Positions 6,660-14,639 are shown, counted from the first letter of the stretch. The stretch is 24,515 nucleotides of DNA from JBDGRJ01 sp042218115 (GCA_042218115.1 JBDGRJ010000016.1:1-24515), one strand, 5' to 3'. Notes: generated by a model from the letters alone, not told the origin. Program-made: numbers and translations.

Positions 6660-9551
6660 ATGTCAGATGAACAACAACCAGAAGAGATCGATTATGATGC
6701 CGATCAAATAAGTGTTTTAGAAGGTCTAAAAGCTGTACGCAAGAGACCGGGTATGTATATCGGATCAACAGGTGAGAAAGGGCTTCACCATATGATCTGG
6801 GAGGTGGCTGACAATGCTATAGACGAAGCAATGGCAGGCTACTGTGATGAAATCACAATTGAACTGCTGGAAGATCATTGGATAAGAGTCAGCGACAACG
6901 GCCGTGGCATCCCGGTAGAAGAACATGAGAAAAAGGACATGAGCGCTATGGAGGTAGTGATGACGACCCTGCATGCCGGTGGTAAATTCGATGAAGGGGG
7001 GTATAAAGTATCTGGAGGTCTACACGGTGTAGGAGTATCAGTAGTAAATGCTCTCTCGGAAGAGGCCACAGCGACCTCCTATAGAAACGGAAACAAATGG
7101 GTGCAAAAATACGAACAAGGTAAGCGACAAACGGATGTAGAGAAAAAAGAAAAAACGGACAGAACCGGTACAGTAATAGAGTTTCGGCCTGATCCCGAGA
7201 TTTTTGATACTCTCGACTTTAAGTGGGAGACTATCCTAGAACACCTACGTAGGCAAGCCTACTTAACAAAAGGCATACACATAAAAGTAAATGATAAGAG
7301 AACGGAAGAAGAAAAAGAACAAGATGAAACTATAGAACATCAGTTTGATGAAAATAAGTATCAATTCTACTTCGAGGGTGGAATAAAAAGTTATATAAAA
7401 CACATAAACAGAAACCGAGAGCAAAAGCACGAAAACATTTTCTATATGGACAAAGAGGTGGATGATATAGCGATCGAGGTTGCTTTTCAGTACACTGATG
7501 ATAGCACAGAATCACAACACCCTTTTGCCAATAACATTGCCACAGAAGATGGCGGTACTCACGTATCAGGTTTCAGAAGAGCACTGACCAGAACCTTAAA
7601 TAAGTATGCCCGCAAGAAAGAGATACTGGATGATGATGACGATAATTTCAAGGGACAAGATGTAAGAGAGGGTCTTACTTCAGTAGTATCAGTAAAAATA
7701 CCAGAGCCGCAATTTGAAGGTCAGACTAAGGCAAAGCTGGGTAACCCGGAAGTACGCAGCGCAGTGGAAAAAAGTTTTGCCAAAGAATTAATGATTTACC
7801 TCGAAGAGAACCCAAAAGATGCGGACGCTATTATGGAGAAAGCTATGTTAGCTGCAAAAGCCAGACGAGCAGCAAAGACAGCCAGAGAGTCGGTGCTGAG
7901 AAAGGGGGCGTTGTCCGGTAATCTTACCTTGCCCGGTAAGCTATCCGATTGCTCCACTAGAAAAGCGAAAGACTCGGAGCTGTTCATAGTTGAGGGCGAC
8001 TCAGCCGGAGGTTGCTTTTCTGCAGATACAAAAGTAGCTCTTGCAGATGGAAGAAATTTAGAGTTTAAACAGATAGTAGAGGAACAAAAAGAAGGCAAAG
8101 AGCACTTTTGCTACACAATAAGACAAGACGGTAAAGTAGGTTTACAAAAGTTCCAAAATGCTAGAGTTACTAAAGAGGATGCAGAAGTTATAAAGGTCAC
8201 ACTCGATAATGGAGAACAGATTACCTGCACCCCTGATCATGAATTTATGCTTAGAGATGGAAGCTATCGTGAAGCACAAAACCTCAAACCAAAGGACTCT
8301 TTAATGCCTCTATATAGAAAAAAATCAGACAGTGAAGAAGAGGGAATAACCATAGATAATTACGAAATGACCTGGGACCCCAAGTCAGAGAAATGGCTTT
8401 TTACTCACAAATTAGCTGACTGGTATAACCTATGGCAAGAAAAATACAAAGAAAAAGATGGGGGTCACTGTCATCATATAGACTTTGATAAACACAACAA
8501 TAACCCCACAAACATAAAAAGAGTATCATTGGAGTGGAGAAAACAAAAAACAAAAAAGCAATGGACCGAAGAGTTTAGAGAAAAAAGAAAAAAAGCTCTC
8601 AGAGAAACCTACTATAACAAAACACTTAGCAAGTTAAAGGAATTTAGTACCACAGATGAGATTAATCTGAAGAAATATAAAGAATATCGCATTGAAACAG
8701 GAGATTCTTCTTTACTTCGTTTCGATACATTTTGTGACAGATATTTCGAAGAGGATGAGTCAAAAGCTAAAGAAGCTGTTTTAAATTACAACCACGAAGT
8801 TAAAAAAGTAGAAAAACTAAACAAGAAAATAGATGTCTATGACGCCGAAGTACCAGGAACACATAACTTTGCCTTAGCTAGTGGAGTTTTTGTTCATAAC
8901 AGCGCCAAGCAAGGCAGAGACCGCGAAACTCAAGCTATACTCCCTTTGAGAGGAAAGGTGCTAAATGCTGAGCGAGCTAGAATCGACAAGATAGTTTCAA
9001 ACAAGGAATTGAAATCATTAATAATAGCCCTCGGTACTAATATCGGAGAGGAGTTTGATATTGAAGAGCTGAGATATGATAAAATCGTGATCCTTACTGA
9101 TGCCGATGTAGACGGTGCCCACATCCGCACTCTGCTTCTAACCTTCTTCTTTAGGTATTTCCCCAAGATTATAGAAGATGATCATCTATTCATCGGGAAA
9201 CCACCTTTATACAGCGTAAAGAAAGGCAGCAAAAAAATATGGCTTTACTCTGATGAAGAACTTGAAGAATACAAAAGAGAACAAGGGATCGAAGATGATG
9301 AAGGTGAGGGCCTTACAGAAAAGGCAAAAAAGAAGTTGAACGTACAAAGATACAAGGGTCTAGGTGAGATGAACCCAGAAGAGCTGTGGGAGACTACTAT
9401 GGATCCGGAAAGCAGAATTTTAAAGCAAGTAGCCGTAGAAGATGCAGAAAAAGCAAGTGAGGTCTTTGATGTGTTAATGGGCAAAGAGGTAGGCCCGAGA
9501 AAGAAATTTATCCTAGATAATGCTACCGAGGTTGAGAATCTGGATGTATAA
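6660..9551 (+). CDS. gyrB: DNA gyrase subunit B precursor, interrupted by an intein
   Basis: The 963-residue precursor yields a 667-residue GyrB after removal of a 296-residue intein (residues 452-747). GyrB is the ATPase subunit of the A2B2 gyrase that introduces negative supercoils. The GHKL ATP site is visible: E48 and N52 in EVADNAIDEA, DNGRGIP from D79, and GGLHGVGVSVVNALS near 120. The Toprim domain has FIVEGDSAGG (E445) and DADVDGAHIR (D814, D816, D818). The C-terminal QRYKGLGEMNPEELW block is intact. The intein sits in the Toprim catalytic motif between EGDSAGG and SAKQGRDR, so the enzyme should be inactive until splicing. The start ATG has an AT-rich leader without a Shine-Dalgarno site. 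Confidence 0.97.
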   Translation: MSDEQQPEEIDYDADQISVLEGLKAVRKRPGMYIGSTGEKGLHHMIWEVADNAIDEAMAGYCDEITIELLEDHWIRVSDNGRGIPVEEHEKKDMSAMEVVMTTLHAGGKFDEGGYKVSGGLHGVGVSVVNALSEEATATSYRNGNKWVQKYEQGKRQTDVEKKEKTDRTGTVIEFRPDPEIFDTLDFKWETILEHLRRQAYLTKGIHIKVNDKRTEEEKEQDETIEHQFDENKYQFYFEGGIKSYIKHINRNREQKHENIFYMDKEVDDIAIEVAFQYTDDSTESQHPFANNIATEDGGTHVSGFRRALTRTLNKYARKKEILDDDDDNFKGQDVREGLTSVVSVKIPEPQFEGQTKAKLGNPEVRSAVEKSFAKELMIYLEENPKDADAIMEKAMLAAKARRAAKTARESVLRKGALSGNLTLPGKLSDCSTRKAKDSELFIVEGDSAGGCFSADTKVALADGRNLEFKQIVEEQKEGKEHFCYTIRQDGKVGLQKFQNARVTKEDAEVIKVTLDNGEQITCTPDHEFMLRDGSYREAQNLKPKDSLMPLYRKKSDSEEEGITIDNYEMTWDPKSEKWLFTHKLADWYNLWQEKYKEKDGGHCHHIDFDKHNNNPTNIKRVSLEWRKQKTKKQWTEEFREKRKKALRETYYNKTLSKLKEFSTTDEINLKKYKEYRIETGDSSLLRFDTFCDRYFEEDESKAKEAVLNYNHEVKKVEKLNKKIDVYDAEVPGTHNFALASGVFVHNSAKQGRDRETQAILPLRGKVLNAERARIDKIVSNKELKSLIIALGTNIGEEFDIEELRYDKIVILTDADVDGAHIRTLLLTFFFRYFPKIIEDDHLFIGKPPLYSVKKGSKKIWLYSDEELEEYKREQGIEDDEGEGLTEKAKKKLNVQRYKGLGEMNPEELWETTMDPESRILKQVAVEDAEKASEVFDVLMGKEVGPRKKFILDNATEVENLDV
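8013..8900 (+). mobile_element. GyrB intein with HNH homing endonuclease domain
   Basis: In-frame insertion of 296 codons. It begins with Cys (CFSADTKVALADGR, block A) and has block B as CTPDHEFML (T73, H76 of the intein). It ends with block F (VYDAEVPGTHNFAL) and block G (ASGVFVHN), and the first residue after it is Ser. Cys1, terminal His-Asn and Ser+1 are the standard splicing residues, so it should be active. From memory, the Synechocystis GyrB intein has the same insertion site and very similar end blocks. Intein residues about 106-255 form the endonuclease region, with an HNH-like motif GHCHHIDFDKHNNNPTNI (151-168). The homing domain looks intact. The DNA is more A-rich than the gyrB exteins, consistent with transfer. 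Confidence 0.95.
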
Positions 9552-9589
9552 TTTAAATATACCCTTGTATTCGCCCTGTCTTCTAAACT

Positions 9590-11323
9590 ATGAGCAAACC
9601 GAGTATTACAATCTTCTCTATTCTATCACTGCTTCTCTTTTTAGTTACCCCTGTAGAAGCACGAGACATCTTTGTAAAAATAAACAACCAGCAAGCCGAA
9701 ATAAACAACCAAAAGGTTAAGCTGCAAATTCAAGGGCCCAGAGATACTGAGAAGATGAGAATAGCAAGAAATGACCAAGATATAGAAGAACAGAGATGGA
9801 TAAAGTATCAAGAAGAAAGAGAGTTTTGGTTAGAAGATGATTATGGACAACAAGAAGTCAGAATACAGTTTAAAGATGAAGATGGTGACGTCAGCAGAGA
9901 ATATTACGATACTATATTCTATAAACCCTCCGGAGCACCCGAAATAAAACTGAACGATGGAGATGAGTATACATCGAACAGAACTGTAGAGGTTGAGGTT
10001 ATTCCTCCCAGAGATGCAGTCGAGATGAAAATAGCGAACAGATCAGATTTTGAAGATACAGATTGGCGCTGGATAGACAGGGAGTTTTTTTGGGAGCTAG
10101 AAGAGGAGTATGGAAAACAGAGAGTTTATATACAATTCAAAGAAGAAGACGGTGGGGTAAGCTCATTATTTAAGGAGGATATATATTATCGCAAACAGCC
10201 TGACTTTAAAATAAATGATAACGACTCTGAAACGAACAATAGATTAGTTCAGCTCCAGCTGACTGTACCAAAAGGGTTCAACCATATACGTATCAGCAAC
10301 TCTGACAATTTTTCTACCTCCAGAAAAATCAAAGCCACCAGCGAGGTACCTTGGCTTTTACAAGCAGACAGAGGGTACAAGAGCGTATTTGTGCAATTTT
10401 TATCCGACAATAGCTCTAAGGTGGTTGAAGAGTCAATATACTTTTCAGACTCACATGAAATCAAATCAGGTACCATTCTAACCAACCCGGGATACGGCTG
10501 GAGGCTATACTACCTGGGTTTTGATCGTAAGCTACACCCCTTCCCTTCTTTGTCAGTCTACCACTCATGGTTTGATGATTTTTCCCAAGTACAGACAATC
10601 GAGTCCGACAAACTGTCTTCGTTCCCTATCGGAAGAAGTATCTGTACCAAAAGCAGCACCTGGCTGGTAAAAATGAACTCTAATCAAGTGTATACACCAC
10701 AGCCGGGCTGTAAGCTAAAACCGGTAAGATCGCCCACTGCCGCTAGCTTAGCTTTCGGCAACAACTGGAATAAGAGAGTTATAAACTTAGACATTAGCTC
10801 AATCAGGACCTCGCCTTACTTCAAAGAAAGCTTATCGGTCGCGGATCCAAATCATGGGGTATACGATAAAGACAAAGACGGAATTCCTGCAAAGCTTGAG
10901 GACAATTTTTCTACCTCTGACCAAGATGAAGATACGGACAACGACGGGGTCACTGATTTCGAAGAAATCAAGATATTTAACTCCTCCCCTACCAAAAAAG
11001 ACAGTAACAACAACGGAAGCTTAGATAGTGAGGATATTATAGCCGGAAGAAGTCCGAGTGTAAGAAGCAGTCAATTACAGTTAAACAGCAGCTACTTTTT
11101 ACCAGACTCCGGCCTAGTTCAGCAACACGGCTTATACTACAATCACTTTGGACAACTGCTAAAAGCTGACCAACAATCTCTAAACAATAACCAGCTTAAC
11201 CCCAACTTCAAGCTTACTCCACCCTATGAGTTTCCGATCTCAAAAGAGGCGCCAGAGCTACAAACAAGCCCCTATATTAAATACCCGACGATCTACAAAA
11301 ACGGTCAGCTTACTTTTTATTAA
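9590..11323 (+). CDS. Secreted protein with Ig-like repeats and calcium-binding-type Asp repeats
   Basis: A 577-residue exported protein. Residues 1-24 are a signal peptide (ILSLLLFLVTPVEA). Three tandem repeats of about 85 residues follow (roughly 26-110, 112-198, 200-288). Each has INxx/LNDGD, a P-R-D or P-K-G turn, a K-M-x-I-A/S-N motif, a Trp, and V-Y/R-I-Q-F-K near the end. This is the INGGA-type bacterial Ig-like repeat. Residues 290-420 hold a Trp/Tyr-rich domain (GYGWRLYYLG, then IGRSICTKSSTWLVK). Then DKDKDGIP, DQDEDTDNDGVTDFEE and DSNNNGSLDSED form thrombospondin-3-like calcium loops. No membrane anchor or sorting signal is visible at the C-terminus. It starts 38 bases after gyrB with no promoter visible between. 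It is probably a cell-surface or matrix protein; the ligand is unknown. Confidence 0.8.
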   Translation: MSKPSITIFSILSLLLFLVTPVEARDIFVKINNQQAEINNQKVKLQIQGPRDTEKMRIARNDQDIEEQRWIKYQEEREFWLEDDYGQQEVRIQFKDEDGDVSREYYDTIFYKPSGAPEIKLNDGDEYTSNRTVEVEVIPPRDAVEMKIANRSDFEDTDWRWIDREFFWELEEEYGKQRVYIQFKEEDGGVSSLFKEDIYYRKQPDFKINDNDSETNNRLVQLQLTVPKGFNHIRISNSDNFSTSRKIKATSEVPWLLQADRGYKSVFVQFLSDNSSKVVEESIYFSDSHEIKSGTILTNPGYGWRLYYLGFDRKLHPFPSLSVYHSWFDDFSQVQTIESDKLSSFPIGRSICTKSSTWLVKMNSNQVYTPQPGCKLKPVRSPTAASLAFGNNWNKRVINLDISSIRTSPYFKESLSVADPNHGVYDKDKDGIPAKLEDNFSTSDQDEDTDNDGVTDFEEIKIFNSSPTKKDSNNNGSLDSEDIIAGRSPSVRSSQLQLNSSYFLPDSGLVQQHGLYYNHFGQLLKADQQSLNNNQLNPNFKLTPPYEFPISKEAPELQTSPYIKYPTIYKNGQLTFY

Positions 11324-11332
11324 AGCCTACAC

Positions 11333-11361
11333 TTGACAAATGCCCCATATTAATCTATAAT
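11333..11361 (+). promoter_or_regulatory. Consensus promoter of secE-nusG-rplK
   Basis: TTGACA (11333-11338), a 17-base spacer and TATAAT (11356-11361) match the consensus exactly. Transcription should start near 11368. Confidence 0.9.
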
Positions 11362-11368
11362 TCCACTG

Positions 11369-11394
11369 CTACGGACTGCCCGTAGAATTTTTTT
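11369..11394 (+). promoter_or_regulatory. Hairpin plus U-tract at the 5' end of the secE message
   Basis: CTACGG (11369-11374) pairs perfectly with CCGTAG (11380-11385) around ACTGC and is followed by seven T (11388-11394). It looks like a terminator but begins right at the predicted transcription start. It may therefore be a 5' stabilising hairpin, an early pause or attenuation site, or the end of a very short RNA. Confidence 0.55.
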
Positions 11395-11405
11395 AAATAA
11401 TTGAG

Positions 11406-11606
11406 ATGGACAGCGTAACAGAAACACTAAAATCCCTAAAAGACTACCTAATAGGAGCTTACAAAGAGCTTCAAAAAGTAGTATGGCCTACCAAACAAGA
11501 AACTATTCGCTACTCAGTAGCTGTAATCTCCATCAGCATATTCGTGGCTGTCTTCTTCGGGGTTATTGACTATATCTTCAACCTTATCTTAGGTGTCCTA
11601 ATTTAA
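11406..11606 (+). CDS. secE: Preprotein translocase subunit SecE
   Basis: A 66-residue single-helix SecE, the short form found in most bacteria, which clamps SecY in the SecYEG export channel. The amphipathic helix ends in the conserved KELQKVVWPTKQET (about 20-33), and one membrane helix follows (residues 35-62). It is six bases upstream of nusG, the classical secE-nusG order. The ATG at 11406 has no Shine-Dalgarno site (leader TTTAAATAATTGAG). Confidence 0.96.
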   Translation: MDSVTETLKSLKDYLIGAYKELQKVVWPTKQETIRYSVAVISISIFVAVFFGVIDYIFNLILGVLI

Positions 11607-11612
11607 TAAAAC

Positions 11613-12158
11613 ATGGCAAAACAAAATCTTGACCAAGGTCGCAGGTGGTACGTACTACATACCTACAGCGGCTATGAAGATAAAGTAAAAAGAAATCTAG
11701 AACGAAGAGTAGAGACATTTGACATGGAAGACAAGGTATTTAGTGTAATGGTACCCAAAGAGAATAAGATAAAAATTAATCAAGGAGAAAGAGAGCAGGT
11801 AGAAGAAAAAATATTTCCGGGTTATGTGTTAGTAGAGATGATAGTTACTGATGACTCTTGGTACGTAGTTAGGAATACCCCGAATGTTACTGGATTCGTA
11901 GGGTCCGGCACCACCCCTACTCCGGTAGATCAGACTGAGATGAAAGAACTACAGGAGAGAATCGGAATAGAGGAGCCGGAGCACGACATAGAGTTTGAAG
12001 AAGGTCAGCCGGTGCAAATCACAGACGGTCCTTTCAAAGACTTTGAAGGTAAGGTTAGTGACATAGACGAAGAAAGAGGAAAGGTAAAGGTATTAGTGAA
12101 TATGTTTGATCGAGAAACACCGGTCGAGCTGGATGTACTGCAAGTGGAGGAAATATAA
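11613..12158 (+). CDS. nusG: Transcription termination/antitermination factor NusG
   Basis: A 181-residue NusG of standard size. The NGN domain (about 9-115) binds the RNA polymerase clamp and has WYVLHTYSGYEDKVKRNLERR, IFPGYVLVEM and NTPNVTGFVG. The KOW domain (about 126-181) begins GQPVQITDGPFKDFEGKV and contacts Rho or ribosomal protein S10. NusG couples transcription to translation and modulates pausing and termination. It lies between secE and rplK in the universal order, with no signal for a separate promoter. The linker is acidic (EEPEHDIEFEEG). Confidence 0.97.
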   Translation: MAKQNLDQGRRWYVLHTYSGYEDKVKRNLERRVETFDMEDKVFSVMVPKENKIKINQGEREQVEEKIFPGYVLVEMIVTDDSWYVVRNTPNVTGFVGSGTTPTPVDQTEMKELQERIGIEEPEHDIEFEEGQPVQITDGPFKDFEGKVSDIDEERGKVKVLVNMFDRETPVELDVLQVEEI

Positions 12159-12202
12159 TTTTAGTTATTTAAAAAATAAAAGGATTATTAAACAAAACAA
12201 CA

Positions 12203-12634
12203 ATGGCTAAAGAAGTAGAAGATCAAATCAAAATGCAGATAAAAGGAGGTCAAGCCAGTGCAGGTCCACCAATCGGTCCAGCATTGGGACAATATGGACT
12301 AGATATTCAGGAGTTCTGTAGCCGCTTTAATGAAAAGACATCCGATCGACAAGGAGAGTTGGTTCCGGTGATTATCACGGTTTATGCGGACCGAACCTTT
12401 GAACTAGAGACCAAAGAGCCTCCGGCAAGTGCGCTCATAAAACAAAAAGCAGGTATCGATACTGCGGCTCATAACCCACTGACTGAAACAGTAGCTGAGC
12501 TTTCGGATCAAGAGCTAGAGGAAATTGCCGAGAAAAAAATGCCGGACTTAAACGCTTATGACATAGAATCGGCAAAGAAAATTATTGCAGGTACCGCCAA
12601 GAGAATGGGAGTCAAAACTCCATACTCCGAATAG
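12203..12634 (+). CDS. rplK: 50S ribosomal protein L11
   Basis: A 143-residue L11 of normal length. The N-terminal domain has GGQASAGPPIGPALGQYGL (the factor-binding, thiostrepton-region face), and the C-terminal rRNA-binding domain has PPASALIKQKAGI and IIAGTAKRMGVK. L11 binds 23S rRNA at the GTPase-associated centre and recruits elongation factors. It is the last gene of the secE-nusG unit: a strong terminator follows within 30 bases, so the usual read-through into rplA does not happen here. The upstream AAAAGGA is 20 bases from the ATG, too far to be a normal ribosome-binding site. Confidence 0.98.
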   Translation: MAKEVEDQIKMQIKGGQASAGPPIGPALGQYGLDIQEFCSRFNEKTSDRQGELVPVIITVYADRTFELETKEPPASALIKQKAGIDTAAHNPLTETVAELSDQELEEIAEKKMPDLNAYDIESAKKIIAGTAKRMGVKTPYSE

Positions 12635-12660
12635 AAATTAACTCGAGAATATAATATAAT

Positions 12661-12690
12661 AATACCCGCACAATAGCGGGTATTTGTATT
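12661..12690 (+). terminator. Intrinsic terminator after rplK
   Basis: AATACCCGC (12661-12669) pairs perfectly with GCGGGTATT (12676-12684), followed by TGTATTT. It ends the secE-nusG-rplK unit. Overlapping TATAAT sequences just before it (12650-12660) have no convincing -35. Confidence 0.85.
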
Positions 12691-12703
12691 TAAGAAATAA
12701 TGT

Positions 12704-13711
12704 ATGAGCAAGAAAACCACTTTCTATATGTCATTAGCCCCTGAAATGGAGCAGTTCCTGACTCAAAAATTACCAGAGGTCTGTGATGCTACTATTTACT
12801 CAGACCCCCTAAACGAAGAAAATATAGAACAGGATACTGAGGTTTTGGGTGTGTTTACGGACTCAGAGGTGTCAGCGGAAAGGATTGAAAAAATGCCTAA
12901 TTTAGAGCTGATAGTCACCTTGGCGACCGGGTTCGATAATATAGATCTCAAGCACGCAAAACAAAAAGATATACCGGTATGTAACGTTCCCAAGTATGGA
13001 AACGATACCGTATCCGAGTATACTATAGGATTAATGATTTCTTTGATGAGGAAAATATCCCAAGCCAAGGAGAGCGTAGAATCAGGAAGTTTTACCTATA
13101 GAGGTTTACGGGGCACAGAAATACACGGAAAGACCATAGGTGTAGTAGGCACCGGAGATATAGGAGAGAAGATCATAGAAAAGCTATCAAACTTTGGTGT
13201 AGATTTTTTGGGTTTTGACCCTTATCAAAAAGAGCATCTAGAAGATAAATTCAACTTTAAGTATTGCAGCAAGAAGAAATTATTTAAAAACTCTGATATA
13301 ATTACACTACACTGTCCCCTAATGGAGGAAACTAAGTACACAGTAGATAAAAAAGAACTTGAGCTAATGAAAGATTCTGCTTATCTTATAAACACAGCTC
13401 GTGGAGCACTGATCAAATCCAAGGCACTACTGAAAGCACTACAAAATGATGAAATAGCAGGAGCGGCCCTCGATGTGATGGAGGAGGAGCATATCTTATC
13501 AGACCCCAAGACTCTTTATCAGCAACAATTTGATCCGGAAGATATAGAAAAGACTTTATATAGTGAGCTGATAATTGACCACCCAAAAACACTAATAACT
13601 CCACATAATGCCTTCAATTCACAAGAGGCAATAAAAAGAATAATAACAACTACAGTCGAAAATATAGATAAATACTTACAAGGTGAAACACAAAATAACG
13701 TGGCACAATAA
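12704..13711 (+). CDS. D-isomer-specific 2-hydroxyacid dehydrogenase (D-lactate dehydrogenase-like)
   Basis: A 335-residue NAD-dependent dehydrogenase of the D-LDH/VanH branch, which interconverts 2-oxoacids and D-2-hydroxyacids such as pyruvate and D-lactate. The catalytic triad is visible: R233 in NTARGAL, E262 in ALDVMEEE and H301 in ITPHNAF. The dinucleotide loop is GVVGTGDIG (146-154), and D172 in GFDPY at the end of the second strand points to NAD rather than NADP. The VTLATGFDNID block (71-81) belongs to the substrate side. D-lactate formation would fit a fermentative cell regenerating NAD, but the substrate is not proved. It lies between rplK and rplA, an unusual place, and overlaps the next gene by 29 bases. 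Confidence 0.92.
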   Translation: MSKKTTFYMSLAPEMEQFLTQKLPEVCDATIYSDPLNEENIEQDTEVLGVFTDSEVSAERIEKMPNLELIVTLATGFDNIDLKHAKQKDIPVCNVPKYGNDTVSEYTIGLMISLMRKISQAKESVESGSFTYRGLRGTEIHGKTIGVVGTGDIGEKIIEKLSNFGVDFLGFDPYQKEHLEDKFNFKYCSKKKLFKNSDIITLHCPLMEETKYTVDKKELELMKDSAYLINTARGALIKSKALLKALQNDEIAGAALDVMEEEHILSDPKTLYQQQFDPEDIEKTLYSELIIDHPKTLITPHNAFNSQEAIKRIITTTVENIDKYLQGETQNNVAQ

Positions 13712-14543
13712 GTACTTTGTCCTCATCGGAGTTCTGTCTTTATCTTTGTTTTTGGTTGGCTGCTTTCACAGTAAAGACAAAAAACAAGAGAAAGAAAAAA
13801 AGGAGAAAAAACAACAAGCAGTAATCAAAAAACCTCCCGAAAAAGATAAGATGAATTTGGAGGAAATGTATTCAAAGTGCATGGATCAAGGCTTTCAAGT
13901 AGTAAGCAGATTTGATCGAAAACTAAACAAAAACATTAGATACTGCAGATTCAATGATGGAACTGAGTGTCGACTGAAAAAGTTTGCCCAAGGAAAATGC
14001 GGTCCAAATAAAAGCTCAAAAAAGGTATCATTTCAATCTACCGTCACCCCCAGAAGCAAAAAGTGCCAGGAGTACAAACCCGTGTGTGGAGTCGATGGCA
14101 GGACCTATGCTAATAAATGCCTGACTGAAAAACTGAATATAGATATAAAACACTCCGGACCCTGCAAGAAAGAAGACAGAGAAAATATAAAAAAAGATAA
14201 AGAAATCAGCTTCATAGAGCCAAGACAAAACAAAAAAGAACAAAAGGATACAATAGTAAAACAAAAAGAAAAAAAGCAACAAGTGCCAAAATGGATAAAT
14301 ATGGTTGTAGCTTTAGTAAAGAACTCCCCAAAGACCAACCCGCCGATGGAGATAAAGAGATGTATTACAAACAACAGTATAAGGTATCTGCAAACAAATA
14401 ATACCAATAACGTGGTAAGTACACTTTATAACAAGCAAGGTGAGGTCATATGCCATCCATCAAAAGACTTCTCTAATCTATGCCCAAACAACCTGAGCTC
14501 TATAAAAAATAACTGCCAAGTGATCTGGAAAGATAAGAGATAG
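13683..14543 (+). CDS. Lipoprotein with DUF333 and Kazal-type inhibitor domains
   Basis: A 286-residue exported protein. The signal peptide ends in a lipobox (LFLVGC, C27), then a Lys/Glu linker. Residues 57-108 are a DUF333 domain (C66, C88, C96, C106; RFNDGTECRLKKFAQGKC). Residues 128-161 are a Kazal domain with C128, PVCGVDGRTYANKC (C135, C146) and HSGPC (C161). It keeps the C2-C4 and C3-C6 disulfides and lacks the C1-C5 pair, as in short bacterial Kazal domains. The C-terminal 80 residues carry four more cysteines (RCIT, VICHP, LCPN, NNCQVIW). Kazal domains usually inhibit serine proteases. Cysteine-rich export fits the VKOR protein in this window. GTG at 13683 is the only start that keeps the full signal peptide, and it lies inside the dehydrogenase gene. 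Confidence 0.82.
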   Translation: MKHKITWHNKYFVLIGVLSLSLFLVGCFHSKDKKQEKEKKEKKQQAVIKKPPEKDKMNLEEMYSKCMDQGFQVVSRFDRKLNKNIRYCRFNDGTECRLKKFAQGKCGPNKSSKKVSFQSTVTPRSKKCQEYKPVCGVDGRTYANKCLTEKLNIDIKHSGPCKKEDRENIKKDKEISFIEPRQNKKEQKDTIVKQKEKKQQVPKWINMVVALVKNSPKTNPPMEIKRCITNNSIRYLQTNNTNNVVSTLYNKQGEVICHPSKDFSNLCPNNLSSIKNNCQVIWKDKR

Positions 14544-14548
14544 CCAAG

Positions 14549-14577
14549 TTGACAAAAAACAGTTAATTTTATATAAA
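14549..14577 (+). promoter_or_regulatory. Promoter of rplA
   Basis: TTGACA (14549-14554), a 17-base spacer and TATAAA (14572-14577). It makes rplA independent of the rplK unit, and transcription should start near 14584. Confidence 0.8.
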
Positions 14578-14589
14578 TATAGTGTTAAT

Positions 14590-14630
14590 TTATGTGGGAC
14601 CTGCTCTCCAGCGGGGTTATTACCACGTAA
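14590..14630 (+). promoter_or_regulatory. L1-binding leader mimicking 23S rRNA helix 77
   Basis: TTATGTGG (14590-14597) pairs with CCACGTAA (14623-14630), one G-U pair included. Inside is a second hairpin, CCTGCT/AGCGGG (14600-14605, 14610-14615), separated by an asymmetric internal loop (GA on one side, GTTATTA on the other). The strands GTGGGA and TTACCAC match, from memory, GUGGGA and AUACCAC of the L1 site in E. coli 23S rRNA. It ends nine bases before the rplA ATG, which has no Shine-Dalgarno site. L1 bound here would block initiation, giving the known L1 feedback control. Confidence 0.75.
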
Positions 14631-14639
14631 CAAAATATC

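Noticed and set aside
8013..8900. The gyrB insert as an IS element or as a frameshifted gyrB
   Set aside because: The insert is exactly in frame and has intein blocks at both ends, with no inverted repeats or target duplication.
9520..9720. Plus-strand 66-residue frame bridging gyrB and the next gene
   Set aside because: It overlaps the end of gyrB and the signal peptide of the real downstream gene in another frame, and has no family signature.
14028..14407. Minus-strand hydrophobic reading frames that look like membrane proteins
   Set aside because: They are shadows of the Lys-rich Kazal lipoprotein gene (AAA/AAG read as TTT/CTT) and have no start context of their own.
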